From: Allodiplogaster sudhausi
Taxonomy: Eukaryota; Nematoda; Chromadorea; Rhabditida; Diplogasteridae
Length of the DNA: 64,000 nt
NCBI GenBank assembly: GCA_945643635.1
Contig: CALZFC010000067.1
Span: 1,247,001 to 1,311,000, forward strand
Reading direction: 5' to 3'
Shown: positions 1-9,788 of the stretch, piece after piece
Layout of the letters: every line of letters starts with the position of its first letter
How positions within the stretch are numbered: position 1 is the stretch's first letter
The notes under the pieces: model-generated
The model's input: the letters and a program-made list of their open reading frames with translations, nothing else
Told to the model about the DNA's origin: nothing
Database searches by the model: none
Position numbers and translations under genes: made by a program

Positions 1-2380
1 AGCGTATCAAAATAGAAGGGTTGCGAGATCTGAATGACCGAAGGATATATGCGCATCTTGCGGAGGCTTTTCTAACTATGGATTGAATATGCTCACCAAA
101 AGAGAGCTCACTATCATATGTAATACCGAGGTCCTTAAACGATGAAACTGTTGGGAGGGATACGCCACGCAGAGAGAATGACGGCGAAATAGGGAATCTA
201 CCAATTGACATAACGACAGATTTATCCAGAGAAATAATTAGGCCCCACTGATTGGCCCATGAATCTATGGCGTTAAGTGCACATTGCAGGAGGGAAGGGT
301 CATTATAAGTATCGAGCTTAACATCATCCGCATAAATTGTGAAATGACAGCCTGGAGGGATACATTCAACAATGTCATTAATGTAAATCAAAAAGAGCAG
401 AGGTCCTAGACAAGTTCCATGATTGACGCCATTATTAATAGAGTACGTGAGAGAAGTAGAGTCACTGATGATAACAGACTGAGTTCTATTTGCTAGAAAA
501 GAGTCAAAGAATCGCAAAAGGCTACCAGAGATACCTATTTTGGAAAGCTTATAGAGGAGATGAGGTCGGGGAACTGAATCGAAGGCCTTGGTAAAGTCAA
601 CATATGCAGTGGTTATAAACTGATTCGAGTCTAAGGCACTGTCCCATGCATTGAGGGTGGATACAATGGCAGTGGAGACTGAATGACGGGGGCGAAAACC
701 GTATTGATAAGGGGTAAGAATGGAATGTTCTTCAAGAAAATTAAAAATTCGACGGGAGACAATGCGTTCCATTACCTTAGACAGAGAACAAGTAAGAGAT
801 ATAGGACGATAATTCACACAATCTTCGCGAGATCCTTTTCGTTTGTAAACAGGACGAATGAGTGCATGGGAAGAAATTTTGGGGATTTTACCATACATCA
901 TTATTCGGCTAAACATAATAGTGATCGGAGTAGCAATAGAATTAGCAGTCTTTTTGAGAAAAATATATGGAACTCTATCAGGAGATGTGGAGTTTCTATT
1001 AGGAAGCTTAGACAAGGCACGAGAAATTTCTTCTGAGGTGAATTCGATGTAATCTAATCGGCGAGGAAAACACGGGGTAGAATCGGTCGGTGGAGGCGGA
1101 GGGGATACAGAGGTGAAATCAAAACATTGCTCAAAATAATCGGCAAATGCTTGGGCCTTTGAAGAGGCATCTCTACATATTTTAGACGAAGTCTTAATAG
1201 GACCAATACTAGTGTTATCTTTGATACAACCATTAGCATAACGATAAAACAACCGAATATTACCTTTGGACGATATTCTACTCTCTAATTGTCTCCTATG
1301 GTGATAAAGGGCCTTCTTAAGCTTACGGGACGCATGCAGGAACGGTGAGAAACCAAGAGTTGATCGGGACTGATATAGTGAGTCACAAGTGCGAGCCAAC
1401 TTTTGGACTCGGGTGGGAAACTGCGGATGGGTTCGGGTAATCGAGCGAAGAGGAACGAAAGTATCAATCACAAAATGGATCCTTTCTAAGAAGGCAGAAT
1501 ACATATAATCGACATCATCTGTTGAGCTAAGCAGAGCGGTCCAGTTAGTAGATGACAAGAAAGAGTTGATTTGGGGCCAATTAGCACGTTTAAAATCTCT
1601 AGTGGCGAAAGATGACTGCGGTGGAAGAGAGGGAAAAGAGATAGAGAAGGTGACAGTGGAGTGGTCCAGGGAAGGGAGAGGGGGAAGAACGGCACACGAA
1701 TGAACTAGCGAGGCATCGGAGGAGAAAACCAGGTCAAGCAACGATTGATTACGAGTGGGTTCAGTGACGTGTTGAGTAAGAGAGTGTGTATGACAGAGAG
1801 ACAGGAGAGATGCACAAGAAGGGGGGAGAGTGGATGAAGCAGACGAAGAGAGCGGGTCATAGGAACTCCAATCTATTTCAGGACAATTAAATTCACCGAC
1901 AATGATATGACTAAATCTATGAGGTTCTATAACGGTTTCATGTATTTTATCTAGAAAAACAGTGAAATCAGCGGAAGGGCAGGATGGGCTTCTGTAGATA
2001 CAGTGCAGGACTATAGTAGCTGAGTCAAATGTAATCGCAACAGAAACTAACTGACAGAATTTCCCAAACGAGACAGAATGTACTAGATATGAAGGAAGAA
2101 AACTCTCTATTAAAATGCAGACACCGCCGCCAAGGCTATCACTAAAACGGTCTGATCTAAAAACATTAAATTCGGCACTAAATGAAAGCATCGCGTCGGA
2201 TACAGATTCAGAAGTGGCCCATGTCTCAGTAAGAAGAAAGATACTAGTTGTATGGCGGGAGCGGAAATGTTCTAAAATTGGGAGCTTTCTACCAATAGAT
2301 CTGATATTTATGAGAGCACAAGGTAAAGAGGAGGAGGGTGAGCAGTTTGAGACAAGAGAGGGGGCTAAATTGGGAAATTT
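1..2380 (-). CDS. retrotransposon ORF2: endonuclease-reverse transcriptase (partial)
   Basis: One frame is open on the minus strand from 2380 to the left edge, about 793 codons with no stop. N to C it shows an exonuclease-endonuclease-phosphatase domain: INIRS near the start, TETW at 2219-2230, GGGVCIL near 2120, GEFNCPEIDW with GEFN at 1886-1897, and SLDHS at 1658-1672. A linker follows, then a reverse transcriptase with NYRPISL, QYGFRPRHS, AFDSVP (about 570-606), GPLLFLIYINDI and the catalytic YADD at 323-334. It would nick target DNA and copy the element RNA. No in-frame ATG precedes the endonuclease. The frame follows ORF1 directly after a TAG at 2381-2383, so translation probably depends on readthrough, reinitiation or coupling. 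Confidence 0.93.
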
Positions 2381-3413
2381 CTATTGGGAATGCTGGGCAA
2401 ACGGCTGACTGATAGATGGAGAAGCTGCTACAGGATGCGTCTGCTTGGCTGTCTGCTCCACCGGCGACGCATCAATCGTCGCGAGCGCATCGAACCGGCC
2501 CGTCTTCGGCCGCACGTAGTCGACCCGGCCGTCGTGGCCCCGCTTGCCGGTGCTCGTGCTGCTACCGCCTCGGCCACGCGTCGACGTGCGGCGGCCATGA
2601 GAAGACGCGAGAGGGCGGCTCGACCGGTCTGCTTCCTGCTGCTGGCGCCGCTCGAGAGAGGCTCGGCTGCGTGGCGGGAGCTCGCGCGGGTTGCGTAGAC
2701 GGCAGACTTTGAGATCTCGCACCACCCACCCCAGGCGGCCGGCGGCAGCGTTACGGCGGCCACAGTCGCGGCGGAGATCGGCGTCGTACTCGAGCTGCTG
2801 CTGCGTGTAGTCGGGGCGGCAGAAGACGTGGGGGGAGTGTGCCAAGTTGGGAAGGCAGCGGGACTCCTTGGCGTGGGCGAGGAAATGGTCGCGAGTGGCC
2901 TGGTCGGCAAACTGGACTTTTAGCGGACGCGGACGAGTGGAGTTGGGGTGTCGAATGGGGGGATGCCGATGGCAGCTCACACCGACGAGAGAGCCGTCTC
3001 AGGAGAGGGCGGAGAGCATCGGAGGAGGCGAGTTTGAGCATTGAGACGAGAAGAGCGTTGTCATGCTCCGCTGTCTCGGCGTCCGTGCTCTTCTCGTCGA
3101 CGCCAACGATGACAGCTCGAGTGGCCTTCTCCTGGATGAGCGGTTGAGCCTCCAGAGTGCGAGTGACGGCGGAGGCGACAGCGGCGTAAGAGAGAGGGCC
3201 GCCAGATGTGGGAAATGTCCGCTGGGGGGTGACGATGTCGAGGATAGACTGGGTAAAACGCTCGAAGGCCTCCGTGTGCTTGGCCAGAAGAGTGTCGATC
3301 CGCTTGTCGATGAGGGTGAAGAGGGATTCAGAAACTTTGCTGACGATAGCGGAGATGAGTTCGGGGTCAAGGGATGAAGAAGGGTTCTTCTTGCCCCCGC
3401 CCATATCGATCAC
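2381..3413 (-). pseudogene. retrotransposon ORF1 (RNA-binding protein), one frameshift
   Basis: Starts at the ATG at 3413 (MIDMGGGKKN). Residues 15-60 look helical/coiled-coil, and a TRAVIVGV segment follows. The reading then shifts frame near 3000, where an upstream stop lies in the second frame. The C-terminal half in the new frame reads RPRPLKVQFADQATRDHF, then FCRPDYTQQQLEYD and WVVRDLKVCRLRNP, which resembles the L1/CR1-like ORF1 nucleic-acid-binding C-terminal region. The protein ends in an arginine/serine-rich tail at the TAG at 2381. Composition is much more GC-rich than the flanks. It would coat element RNA. The shift may be a real mutation or a programmed frameshift; with one copy I cannot tell which. 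Confidence 0.75.
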
Positions 3414-3450
3414 AAGTCAGAGAGGGCTGAGAGAGCTGCCGCACCTCACT

Positions 3451-3571
3451 TGACCGAGAAGCGAGAATGACCGAGAAGCGAGAATGACCGAGAAGCGAGA
3501 ATGACCGAGAAGCGAGAATGACCGAGAAGCGAGAATGACCGAGAAGCGAGAATGACCGAGAAGCGAGAATG
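3451..3571 (-). repeat. 17-bp tandem array at the retrotransposon 5' end
   Basis: About seven head-to-tail copies of a 17-bp unit (plus-strand TGACCGAGAAGCGAGAA), nearly identical, ending about 40 bp upstream of the ORF1 start codon. Tandem monomers at the 5' end act as promoter in some LINEs (for example mouse L1), so a promoter role is plausible. The unit is too short and uninterrupted to be a CRISPR array. Confidence 0.85.
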
Positions 3572-3709
3572 AATTTCTTCAAAGTACTCATCTATATGAA
3601 TTATGGAAGCGACGGTGTCTTTTGTTGAAGGCGATGCGCTTCCGTGTATCAAAACAATTTTTTTTTAAATCTAATTTACTTTCACCTGATGCAGTCTTCT
3701 GTTTAGATG

Positions 3710-3790
3710 ACCCTGTGGTTTGCACCCGTTGGATTGCTATTTATTCGATGAGTCGGCAAGTTTGCTTGATTGAAATGTGGAGCTTGTTGG
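3710..3790 (+). promoter_or_regulatory. PSE-like/TATA small-RNA promoter unit L1
   Basis: ACCCTGTGGTTTGCACCC at 3710, TATTTA at 3738-3743, and TGAT puts a predicted 5' U at 3770, 32 nt from the TATA start. Family C (CTGTGGTTTGCACCCGTT type). Confidence 0.5.
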
Positions 3791-4150
3791 GTAGATGAAA
3801 CAATTATATACATACATATATACTGTTCACTTTGGATCGGAAAGGAATTAATGTTTACACCACACGAATTTATTTATTTTCCCTTTATTTAATAATCACA
3901 ATTGGCTTGGTTTACAATTGGGTCTATTTAGAACCTTGAAAAATTTATTAGCAGTACTCTTGCCAACCGACAGATTCCAGATCCCGATGGTCTGAGTTAT
4001 GGAATATAGAAAGTGTGAATAGTGCTCTACTTCACTGAGATTGATCTGCGGCTGTTGTCTGCCATTAGATTACAACTTCTACCATTCTTCTGTCTTATCT
4101 AATCACTCTGAGGCATCTTCCTCCATGCCCGTCACCTCCTTGACATCACA

Positions 4151-4166
4151 GCTCTCTCTCACTCTC

Positions 4167-4200
<34 letters not shown>

Positions 4201-4203
4201 TTC
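4151..4203. repeat. (CT)n microsatellite
   Basis: Near-perfect CT dinucleotide tract. It is one of more than 25 such tracts in the window and lies about 170 bp upstream of unit L2. Confidence 0.95.
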
Positions 4204-4373
4204 TCTCTTCTCTCACTCTATGCTCTCTCTCCACTCCACTTTTGCAGAAAGCAATAAAACCTCAATCAACACTTACAATCGAAATAAACGTGTTCTTTGT
4301 CCAATTCTTTGTCTCGTCTAATGCTTTTCTTTTTTTCTCAATTTACGTTTCTTGAAAGCGATCGATCGAGCGA

Positions 4374-4454
4374 ACCCGGTGTTTTTCCTCGCGCTGGCTC
4401 GTATAATTTCGAGTGGCCGCTCAAGTAATTCGCTGAATTAACTCGGTCGTAGAG
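4374..4454 (+). promoter_or_regulatory. PSE-like/TATA small-RNA promoter unit L2
   Basis: AACCCGGTGTTTTTCCTCGC at 4374, TATAAT at 4402-4407, and CGCT places a predicted 5' U at 4434, 32 nt from the TATA start. Family B. The sequence matches L3 and L8 up to AATTCGCT and then diverges from both. Confidence 0.6.
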
Positions 4455-4972
4455 AATAATATATTTAAATAATATTATATTGATCCATATATTTCAAATA
4501 AAGAATTAGGAATTTAAAAAAAAACATTTACAATTGTAGTTTTGTTAGAAGTCATTCAGATAAATAGCTGTTAATTCCATGCCCTCACTATCAGGACGGG
4601 TTTCATCTGAAAATGCAAGAATAAGCATTGGCACTTTTCTTTTTTCTTTGCTCGGAGAGCTCATTTGAAATTTTCTCCGTCGCTTTAACATTTATAATCG
4701 TTAGGTAGCATATTAAACGGTTTTTCTATTATTATTTTCAAATGTACAATTCCGTGTTGCTGCTTGTTATTTATGAATTGAGTTTTTTTTCTCTCATTTG
4801 AACTCGCTTGATCACTGTTCGTGAGCAATCACTCTAATCTCTTATCATTGGCAGCAATTCGAACTTTTAGGCGATATAATCGAATTTGAAGCAGAATTCT
4901 ATAGTTGAAACCGTGTTCTTTGCGAAATTCCTTTTTTACTTCTATTTGTATTACCTGGAAGTGATTCGACGA

Positions 4973-5053
4973 ACCCGGTGGTTTTCCTCGCACTCGCTCG
5001 TATTATTGCGAGTGGCTTCTCACGTAATTCGCTTCCATCTCCTTTTTGGAGAG
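4973..5053 (+). promoter_or_regulatory. PSE-like/TATA small-RNA promoter unit L3
   Basis: AACCCGGTGGTTTTCCTCGC at 4973, TATTAT at 5001-5006, and CGCT gives a predicted 5' U at 5033. Family B. A short palindrome, CACTCGC...GCGAGTG, straddles the TATA box. Confidence 0.6.
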
Positions 5054-5493
5054 TAATATTATCATAAAAAAGTATTAATAAAAAAATAATTTAATATAAT
5101 ATTTTTGTCATTGGTAATTCAGCGAAATGAGGGTGGATTCATCAGGAATAACGCGCATCGAGCAGGCGTGTTTTTTTTGCTCGGTCAGAACAACTGAAAA
5201 TTGCGCAGCGTTAACATTTATAATCGTTAAGTGCTATAGTAAATTCTGTTGTTGTTATTTTTGTTGCAAATATAGATTTCATATTGCAGATAGTTGTTTA
5301 TGAATGGCCTGGTTTTGCTTTTTTTTTTCATTGTAAATCGCATGATCTTTGATAATCAGCAGTTTTACAACGAAACGGTTGTAATCCACCGAGAACGTTA
5401 GAATTTTAATTACTAGTTGTGATATTTAAGAAAAAAGGAAAATAGTTCGTACGACACAACATGAAATGTTATTTCTATATTCTTTCCTTCTTA

Positions 5494-5574
5494 TGTTAGT
5501 AACCCAAATCGACATCAAGAGAAGAAGAGGACTCATCGAACATATAATGGTGCAGCGGGCGGAAGCTACAGGGT
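5494..5574 (-). promoter_or_regulatory. PSE-like/TATA small-RNA promoter unit L4
   Basis: Minus strand: ACCCTGTAGC starting at 5574, TATATG at 5546-5541, and TGAT gives a predicted 5' U at 5514. Identical to L12 through TTCTCTTGAT, then unrelated to it. Family C. Confidence 0.6.
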
Positions 5575-5782
5575 AAACAAATCACCACCATATAATAATA
5601 CTAATTTCTGTACGCATATAAATTATCGCCTCATCATATTCAGAAACAATTTTTCTAAAACTTACTCTTACTGAACAAAAAGCGAACTGTCTTTATCTGC
5701 TTTGTAACTGCTTTTGCTCCTCCTGAATACTAAATAGTGCCGATCAGCAGAAAAGATTCACGAGCTTCATCAGGCTGGCCAT

Positions 5783-5784
<2 letters not shown>

Positions 5785-5817
<33 letters not shown>
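5785..5817. repeat. (GA)n microsatellite
   Basis: GA dinucleotide tract lying just downstream of L5 on the minus strand, that is at lower coordinates. Confidence 0.95.
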
Positions 5818-5819
<2 letters not shown>

Positions 5820-5860
5820 CGAAGGAAGAGACGCAATACACATGTTTGAATACTATTTTT

Positions 5861-5941
5861 TCAGTGTACGCAGATGATGAATCGAATTGCATGAGAATGC
5901 AGTCACAATTATGCAAGCCAGCGCGAGGAAAAGCACCGGGT
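5861..5941 (-). promoter_or_regulatory. PSE-like/TATA small-RNA promoter unit L5
   Basis: Minus strand: ACCCGGTGCTTTTCCTCGCG from 5941, CATAAT (weak TATA) at 5913-5908, and CGAT gives a predicted 5' U at 5881. Family B. Confidence 0.5.
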
Positions 5942-6395
5942 CTGTCGATGGATCACTAACAGGAAATAAAAAGAGAAAAAAAAGGAATTTCGCAATGAAC
6001 ACAGTTTCAACTGTAGAATTTCGCTTCATGTTCGATTGTTTTGCCTAAAGCTCTCGAACTTGAGCTGATCGACCAGAGATCTAAATGAAAAAAAATCTTA
6101 AAACAGGCAATTTTAATAAACAACGATCAGTGATATGGATATCGCGATATCTTCAACAACAAAGAATAATTTAATATCTCAGGTAATCATCGTATATATG
6201 AAGAAAGACAGAATAAATGGCCGCTATTCCAATTGAGGTTTTCGAGCAAAAATTGGAGCAAAAAAAACGAACGTGCTTTTTCCCGATTCCTCTGAAGAAT
6301 CGGACCGGCTAATGGTGAGTATGGACAGCTTGGATAAATTATTGGTGGCTAATATTATGTTAATAAAATTTGATATCTGTATATGTACATATGAA

Positions 6396-6475
6396 AAGGG
6401 AAAGGCGCCTTCATGAGCGTGCTAATGTAGCGACCACACGATGTTATGCAAGCCAGCGCGAGGAAAACCAACGGT
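6396..6475 (-). promoter_or_regulatory. PSE-like/TATA small-RNA promoter unit L6 (weak TATA)
   Basis: Minus strand: ACCGTTGGTTTTCCTCGCGC from 6475, CATAAC at 6448-6443, and CGCT gives a predicted 5' U at 6416. A degenerate family B copy. Confidence 0.4.
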
Positions 6476-6849
6476 GTTTGCCTCGATAATCTCCATGAAA
6501 TACAAATAGAGGAGAAAACGAGAATGAATTGCGTTAAAAAAACAAGTTTCTTTTTCAATTCTTCTATGGTTTGATCGAGGTTTTATAATCGCCGGTTTGT
6601 TTGGATAATACCTGCTCAACTGTTTATTCGCTTATCAGGCCAGTGGGCTGATGTAAAGCACCTGGGATCTATCCCACGAGGAGGAGTGTTTTCTATTACA
6701 ATGCCATTTACTTGAATATTTTCATTCATTTATTTATCGTACATGAAATATGGTGTTTCAGTGGATGTTCTCACATCTTTAATGATTTAGGAATAAATAA
6801 ATAAATAAATAAATGAACAAATTAATTCTGGATATGTCTGGCTTTTCTC

Positions 6850-6880
<31 letters not shown>

Positions 6881-7410
6881 ATGAGAATGCGCTAGAATTT
6901 ACTTGAGCGAGCGTGAGGAATAGCAATGGGTTCGTCGCTCGATCATTTCCAGGAAGGAAAAAAGGAATTGCGGAAAGAACATGGTTTCAACTGTAGAATT
7001 TCGCTTCCAGTTCGATTGTATTGCCTAAAAGTTCGAACAATTGCCAATGATTAAATATTAGAACTATTGCTGATGAACAGAGATCAATCGATTTCAAATG
7101 AGAAAAAAACTCAATTCATGAAAAAATAAGCAATATGGAATCGTACCTGTGCAAACATAAAATGATTTAAAATGTAACCTAACGATTATAAATGTTAAAA
7201 GCGACGGAGAAACATGTCAAATGAGCTCTCCGAGCAAAGAAGAAAAGAAATGTGCCAATGCTTATTCTTGCCTTTTCACATGAAACCCGTCCTGATGGCG
7301 AGGACATGAAATTAACAACTATTAGATAACAGCTCTGAATTACTGCTGACAAAAATATTATAGCAAATAATTTTTTTCTATTCCTAATTCTTGTTTTAAT
7401 ATATTGGTGT

Positions 7411-7492
7411 GTGACAGGGAATCACCAATAAGCGAATTAGTTCATCGGCCACTCGCAATTATACGAGCAAGCGCGAGGAAAAGCACCGGGTT
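7411..7492 (-). promoter_or_regulatory. PSE-like/TATA small-RNA promoter unit L8
   Basis: Minus strand: AACCCGGTGCTTTTCCTCGC from 7492, TATAAT at 7463-7458, and CGCT gives a predicted 5' U at 7431. One of the best family B copies. The downstream 20 nt are unrelated to those of L2 or L3. A further decayed family B copy without TATA lies at about 6900-6945. Confidence 0.62.
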
Positions 7493-7936
7493 CGGTCGAT
7501 TGACCGCTTCCAAGGAAAATAATAAATTGGGGAAAAAAGAAAAGCAATAGACGAGACAAAGAATTGGGCGCAAAGAACACGTTTAAAAGTGTTGATTGAA
7601 GTTTCATTGCTTTCGCAAAAGTGGATTGGAGAGAGAGAGCATAGATGAAAAACATTTATGAGAATTTCATTTTGCAAATTATACGGATACTTTTGACGGC
7701 TTCTTCCAGCGGAAAGCTATCCATCGAGTCAGCCGAATTTAGAGTGTCGAGGTTTCAAAAGCCACCAAATAATGTAAATAGATAGTATTCAAAGAAAATA
7801 GGACATAATGATGATAGTGGACGTCGTGGCAAGCACTTTTTGAACCTTTAAGCTCTCCCTACCGTAGATTTTGAATGAATTTGCAAAATCAGTTCATTGG
7901 GAATAGCATCCCATAGCTCAAGGATAGATTCCGGGT

Positions 7937-8004
7937 ACGTCTCTATTTGACAATTAGGGGGGGGGGCACTATTGGGGGGGGGTCCAAATAGAGCGAAAAT
8001 ACGG
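7937..8004. repeat. short G-rich copy of the CCGTATTTT-type MITE end
   Basis: Two G runs of about 10 flank CACTATT, and the right edge reads AAAATACGGTA, matching the terminal repeat of the element at 27120-27516. It may be a severely deleted copy. Confidence 0.4.
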
Positions 8005-8328
8005 TATGCATTTTGCAAATGATAATAAATGACTAACTTACTAAATTAAATTTCATTTTATTGTTTCCTTTTTCATGTCCAGTGCATTGCTCACTTCGCG
8101 TAACGATAGATGTACGTGTATTGGACGCAATTCTGTTGATTCTTTCTCGGCCTACCAAAAACATTTATATTACTTGTTAATGTTAATTTCCCTCGGTGAT
8201 GGAAATAAGTTCCTTCCATTCTTTATTTGTGATGACAGCCAGAGAATTTATTACTCGTGTGAAACGCGTTAATCTATTTTTTTCTAATTTGTTCATACCT
8301 GATACAATTTTTTGTTTAATTTTCAGAC

Positions 8329-8411
8329 ACTGTGGTTTTACACCCGCTAGATTGCTATATGTTCGATGAGTCGTTCTCTTCCTTTTTTAATCTTGGTAAA
8401 GGATGGAAAAG
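8329..8411 (+). promoter_or_regulatory. PSE-like/TATA unit L9 (weak initiation site)
   Basis: ACTGTGGTTTTACACCCGCT at 8329 and TATATG at 8356-8361 with normal spacing. No Y-R-N-T occurs at 31-33 nt; the nearest is TAAT, at 35 nt. Family C, possibly decayed. Confidence 0.35.
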
Positions 8412-8560
8412 AAGAAAGAATGATATATGTACATATATACTGTTCACTTTTGATCTGAAAAAAAGATTAATGCGTACACCATAAAGCTTTTTTTATCCTT
8501 CTTTATCTCTCGTTTCCCTATTTCTCTCTCTTCTCTCTCTCACTTTTCCTCTTTGTTTTC

Positions 8561-8591
<31 letters not shown>

Positions 8592-8833
8592 CGGTCTCTC
8601 TGTCGCGAGTTTCGCTCTAACACAGGCTCTGCACCTTTTTCTCTAATCAATATTTTGTCTTCCAAAAGTACCCCTCTAGGGGAGCCATTGAAGCGACGGT
8701 GTTCTTATTCGAGGATATACGGTGTATTTATCATGTTTTTAATACTCCTCCCGAATGCATTGCGTAGGTAAGTTTCTACACGTTCACATATAACACGTAT
8801 TGTTAGGTAAACGACAAGTCAATTATATTGTTG

Positions 8834-8917
8834 ACCTCGTAGTTTGCGCCCGTTACATTACTATATGCTCAGAATGTGATACAAAAGGGTTTTCGTTCGA
8901 TGGGAATTAAAAGACCC
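8834..8917 (+). promoter_or_regulatory. PSE-like/TATA unit L10 (weak initiation site)
   Basis: ACCTCGTAGTTTGCGCCCGT at 8834 and TATATG at 8862-8867. The nearest Y-R-N-T is CGTT, with its T at 8897 (35 nt). Family C, probably decayed. Confidence 0.35.
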
Positions 8918-9498
8918 CCGTGGGGAGCTGAGCCTTCATGGATAGTGGGTTATCGGTGAGAGCACTGCCAAACACTGGAGGCCAGGGCGGCCGCCCATTA
9001 GGGTTCGGCCTACTTCTCCCTACCATGTCCGTGCTTACCACGGCGGCACACCATGTACATATACGTGAATGGCACATGGCAGCCACCATGTCCACAAGGA
9101 CATTGCAGTAGTAAATGTGCATGAAAGCCCAAATATGATAACCTTTTCGTCAGTACTGTATGTTACCTTTGAATAATGTAGAATAATAAAAAAACAATAC
9201 AATTCGGCTTTTCTTTATTTTACAATACGATAAAAGTGTAGAAGAATTAACAAGTATGCTTTGAATAAAAGATGCAATAACTTATAAAGTCAGTGCATGC
9301 AGTTGGCATCAAAGACACACACGCAGAAGTGGGCGTCGTATTCTAGTTTTGTTTATTATCACAATTTTTTTATCAAAATTGATCAGAGTCGAAGAATACT
9401 CTGACAAATGCGGTATCCTAAATAAATTGGCAGCAAAACGTGTGATTTGAAAAAAAATGTCGTCAAAAAAATTCAAATTCGAAAAATGGCGGTAAAAT

Positions 9499-9757
9499 TT
9501 AAACTGAAAAATGAAATGGTGCAAAACTATTCAAAGATATGAAGATGGCCATGGATGACGTCAGGACGAGGAGAAAGCAGCTTATGAGGAAGGAGCTGTC
9601 CACGAGAATCTGCGACCGTTGCAGTGTCTCCTCCATGCGTTTAATCTGGAAAGGGGGAGAGCTTGTGAGGAAAGAGAGGGAAAGAAAGCGATAGGGCGAG
9701 GGAAGGAAGAATAGAAGAAGAAAGAAGAGACAGATGAAGCAGAAAGGTAAGAGACAT

Positions 9758-9788
<31 letters not shown>

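Larger units (their letters stand above)
1..3571 (-). mobile_element. CR1/Jockey-type non-LTR retrotransposon, 3' part outside window
   Basis: Minus-strand element with a 5' tandem array (3451-3571), ORF1 (3413 to 2381) and ORF2 (2380 to beyond position 1). ORF2 carries an endonuclease followed by a reverse transcriptase, the order of CR1/L2/Jockey-type LINEs. The only obvious lesion is one frameshift in ORF1 near 3000, so the copy looks fairly young. The 3' end lies outside the window, so target-site duplications and tail cannot be checked. The clade is inferred from motif order and style, not from a tree. Confidence 0.9.
3572..9498. other. non-coding, repeat-rich stretch
   Basis: No convincing protein gene. 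It contains (CT)n/(GA)n tracts, ten PSE-TATA type units listed separately, and their diverged flanking copies. A GC-richer block at about 8900-9120 has no recognised product. Short ORFs here are mostly tract-derived or low complexity. Confidence 0.6.

Noticed and set aside
2384..3453. Overlapping plus-strand ORFs opposite the retrotransposon ORF1
   Set aside because: Antisense shadows in GC-rich sequence. The minus strand carries the recognisable ORF1 and ORF2 motifs.
3451..3571. CRISPR-like array
   Set aside because: Units are 17 bp, directly adjacent and without spacers, in a eukaryotic LINE 5' end.
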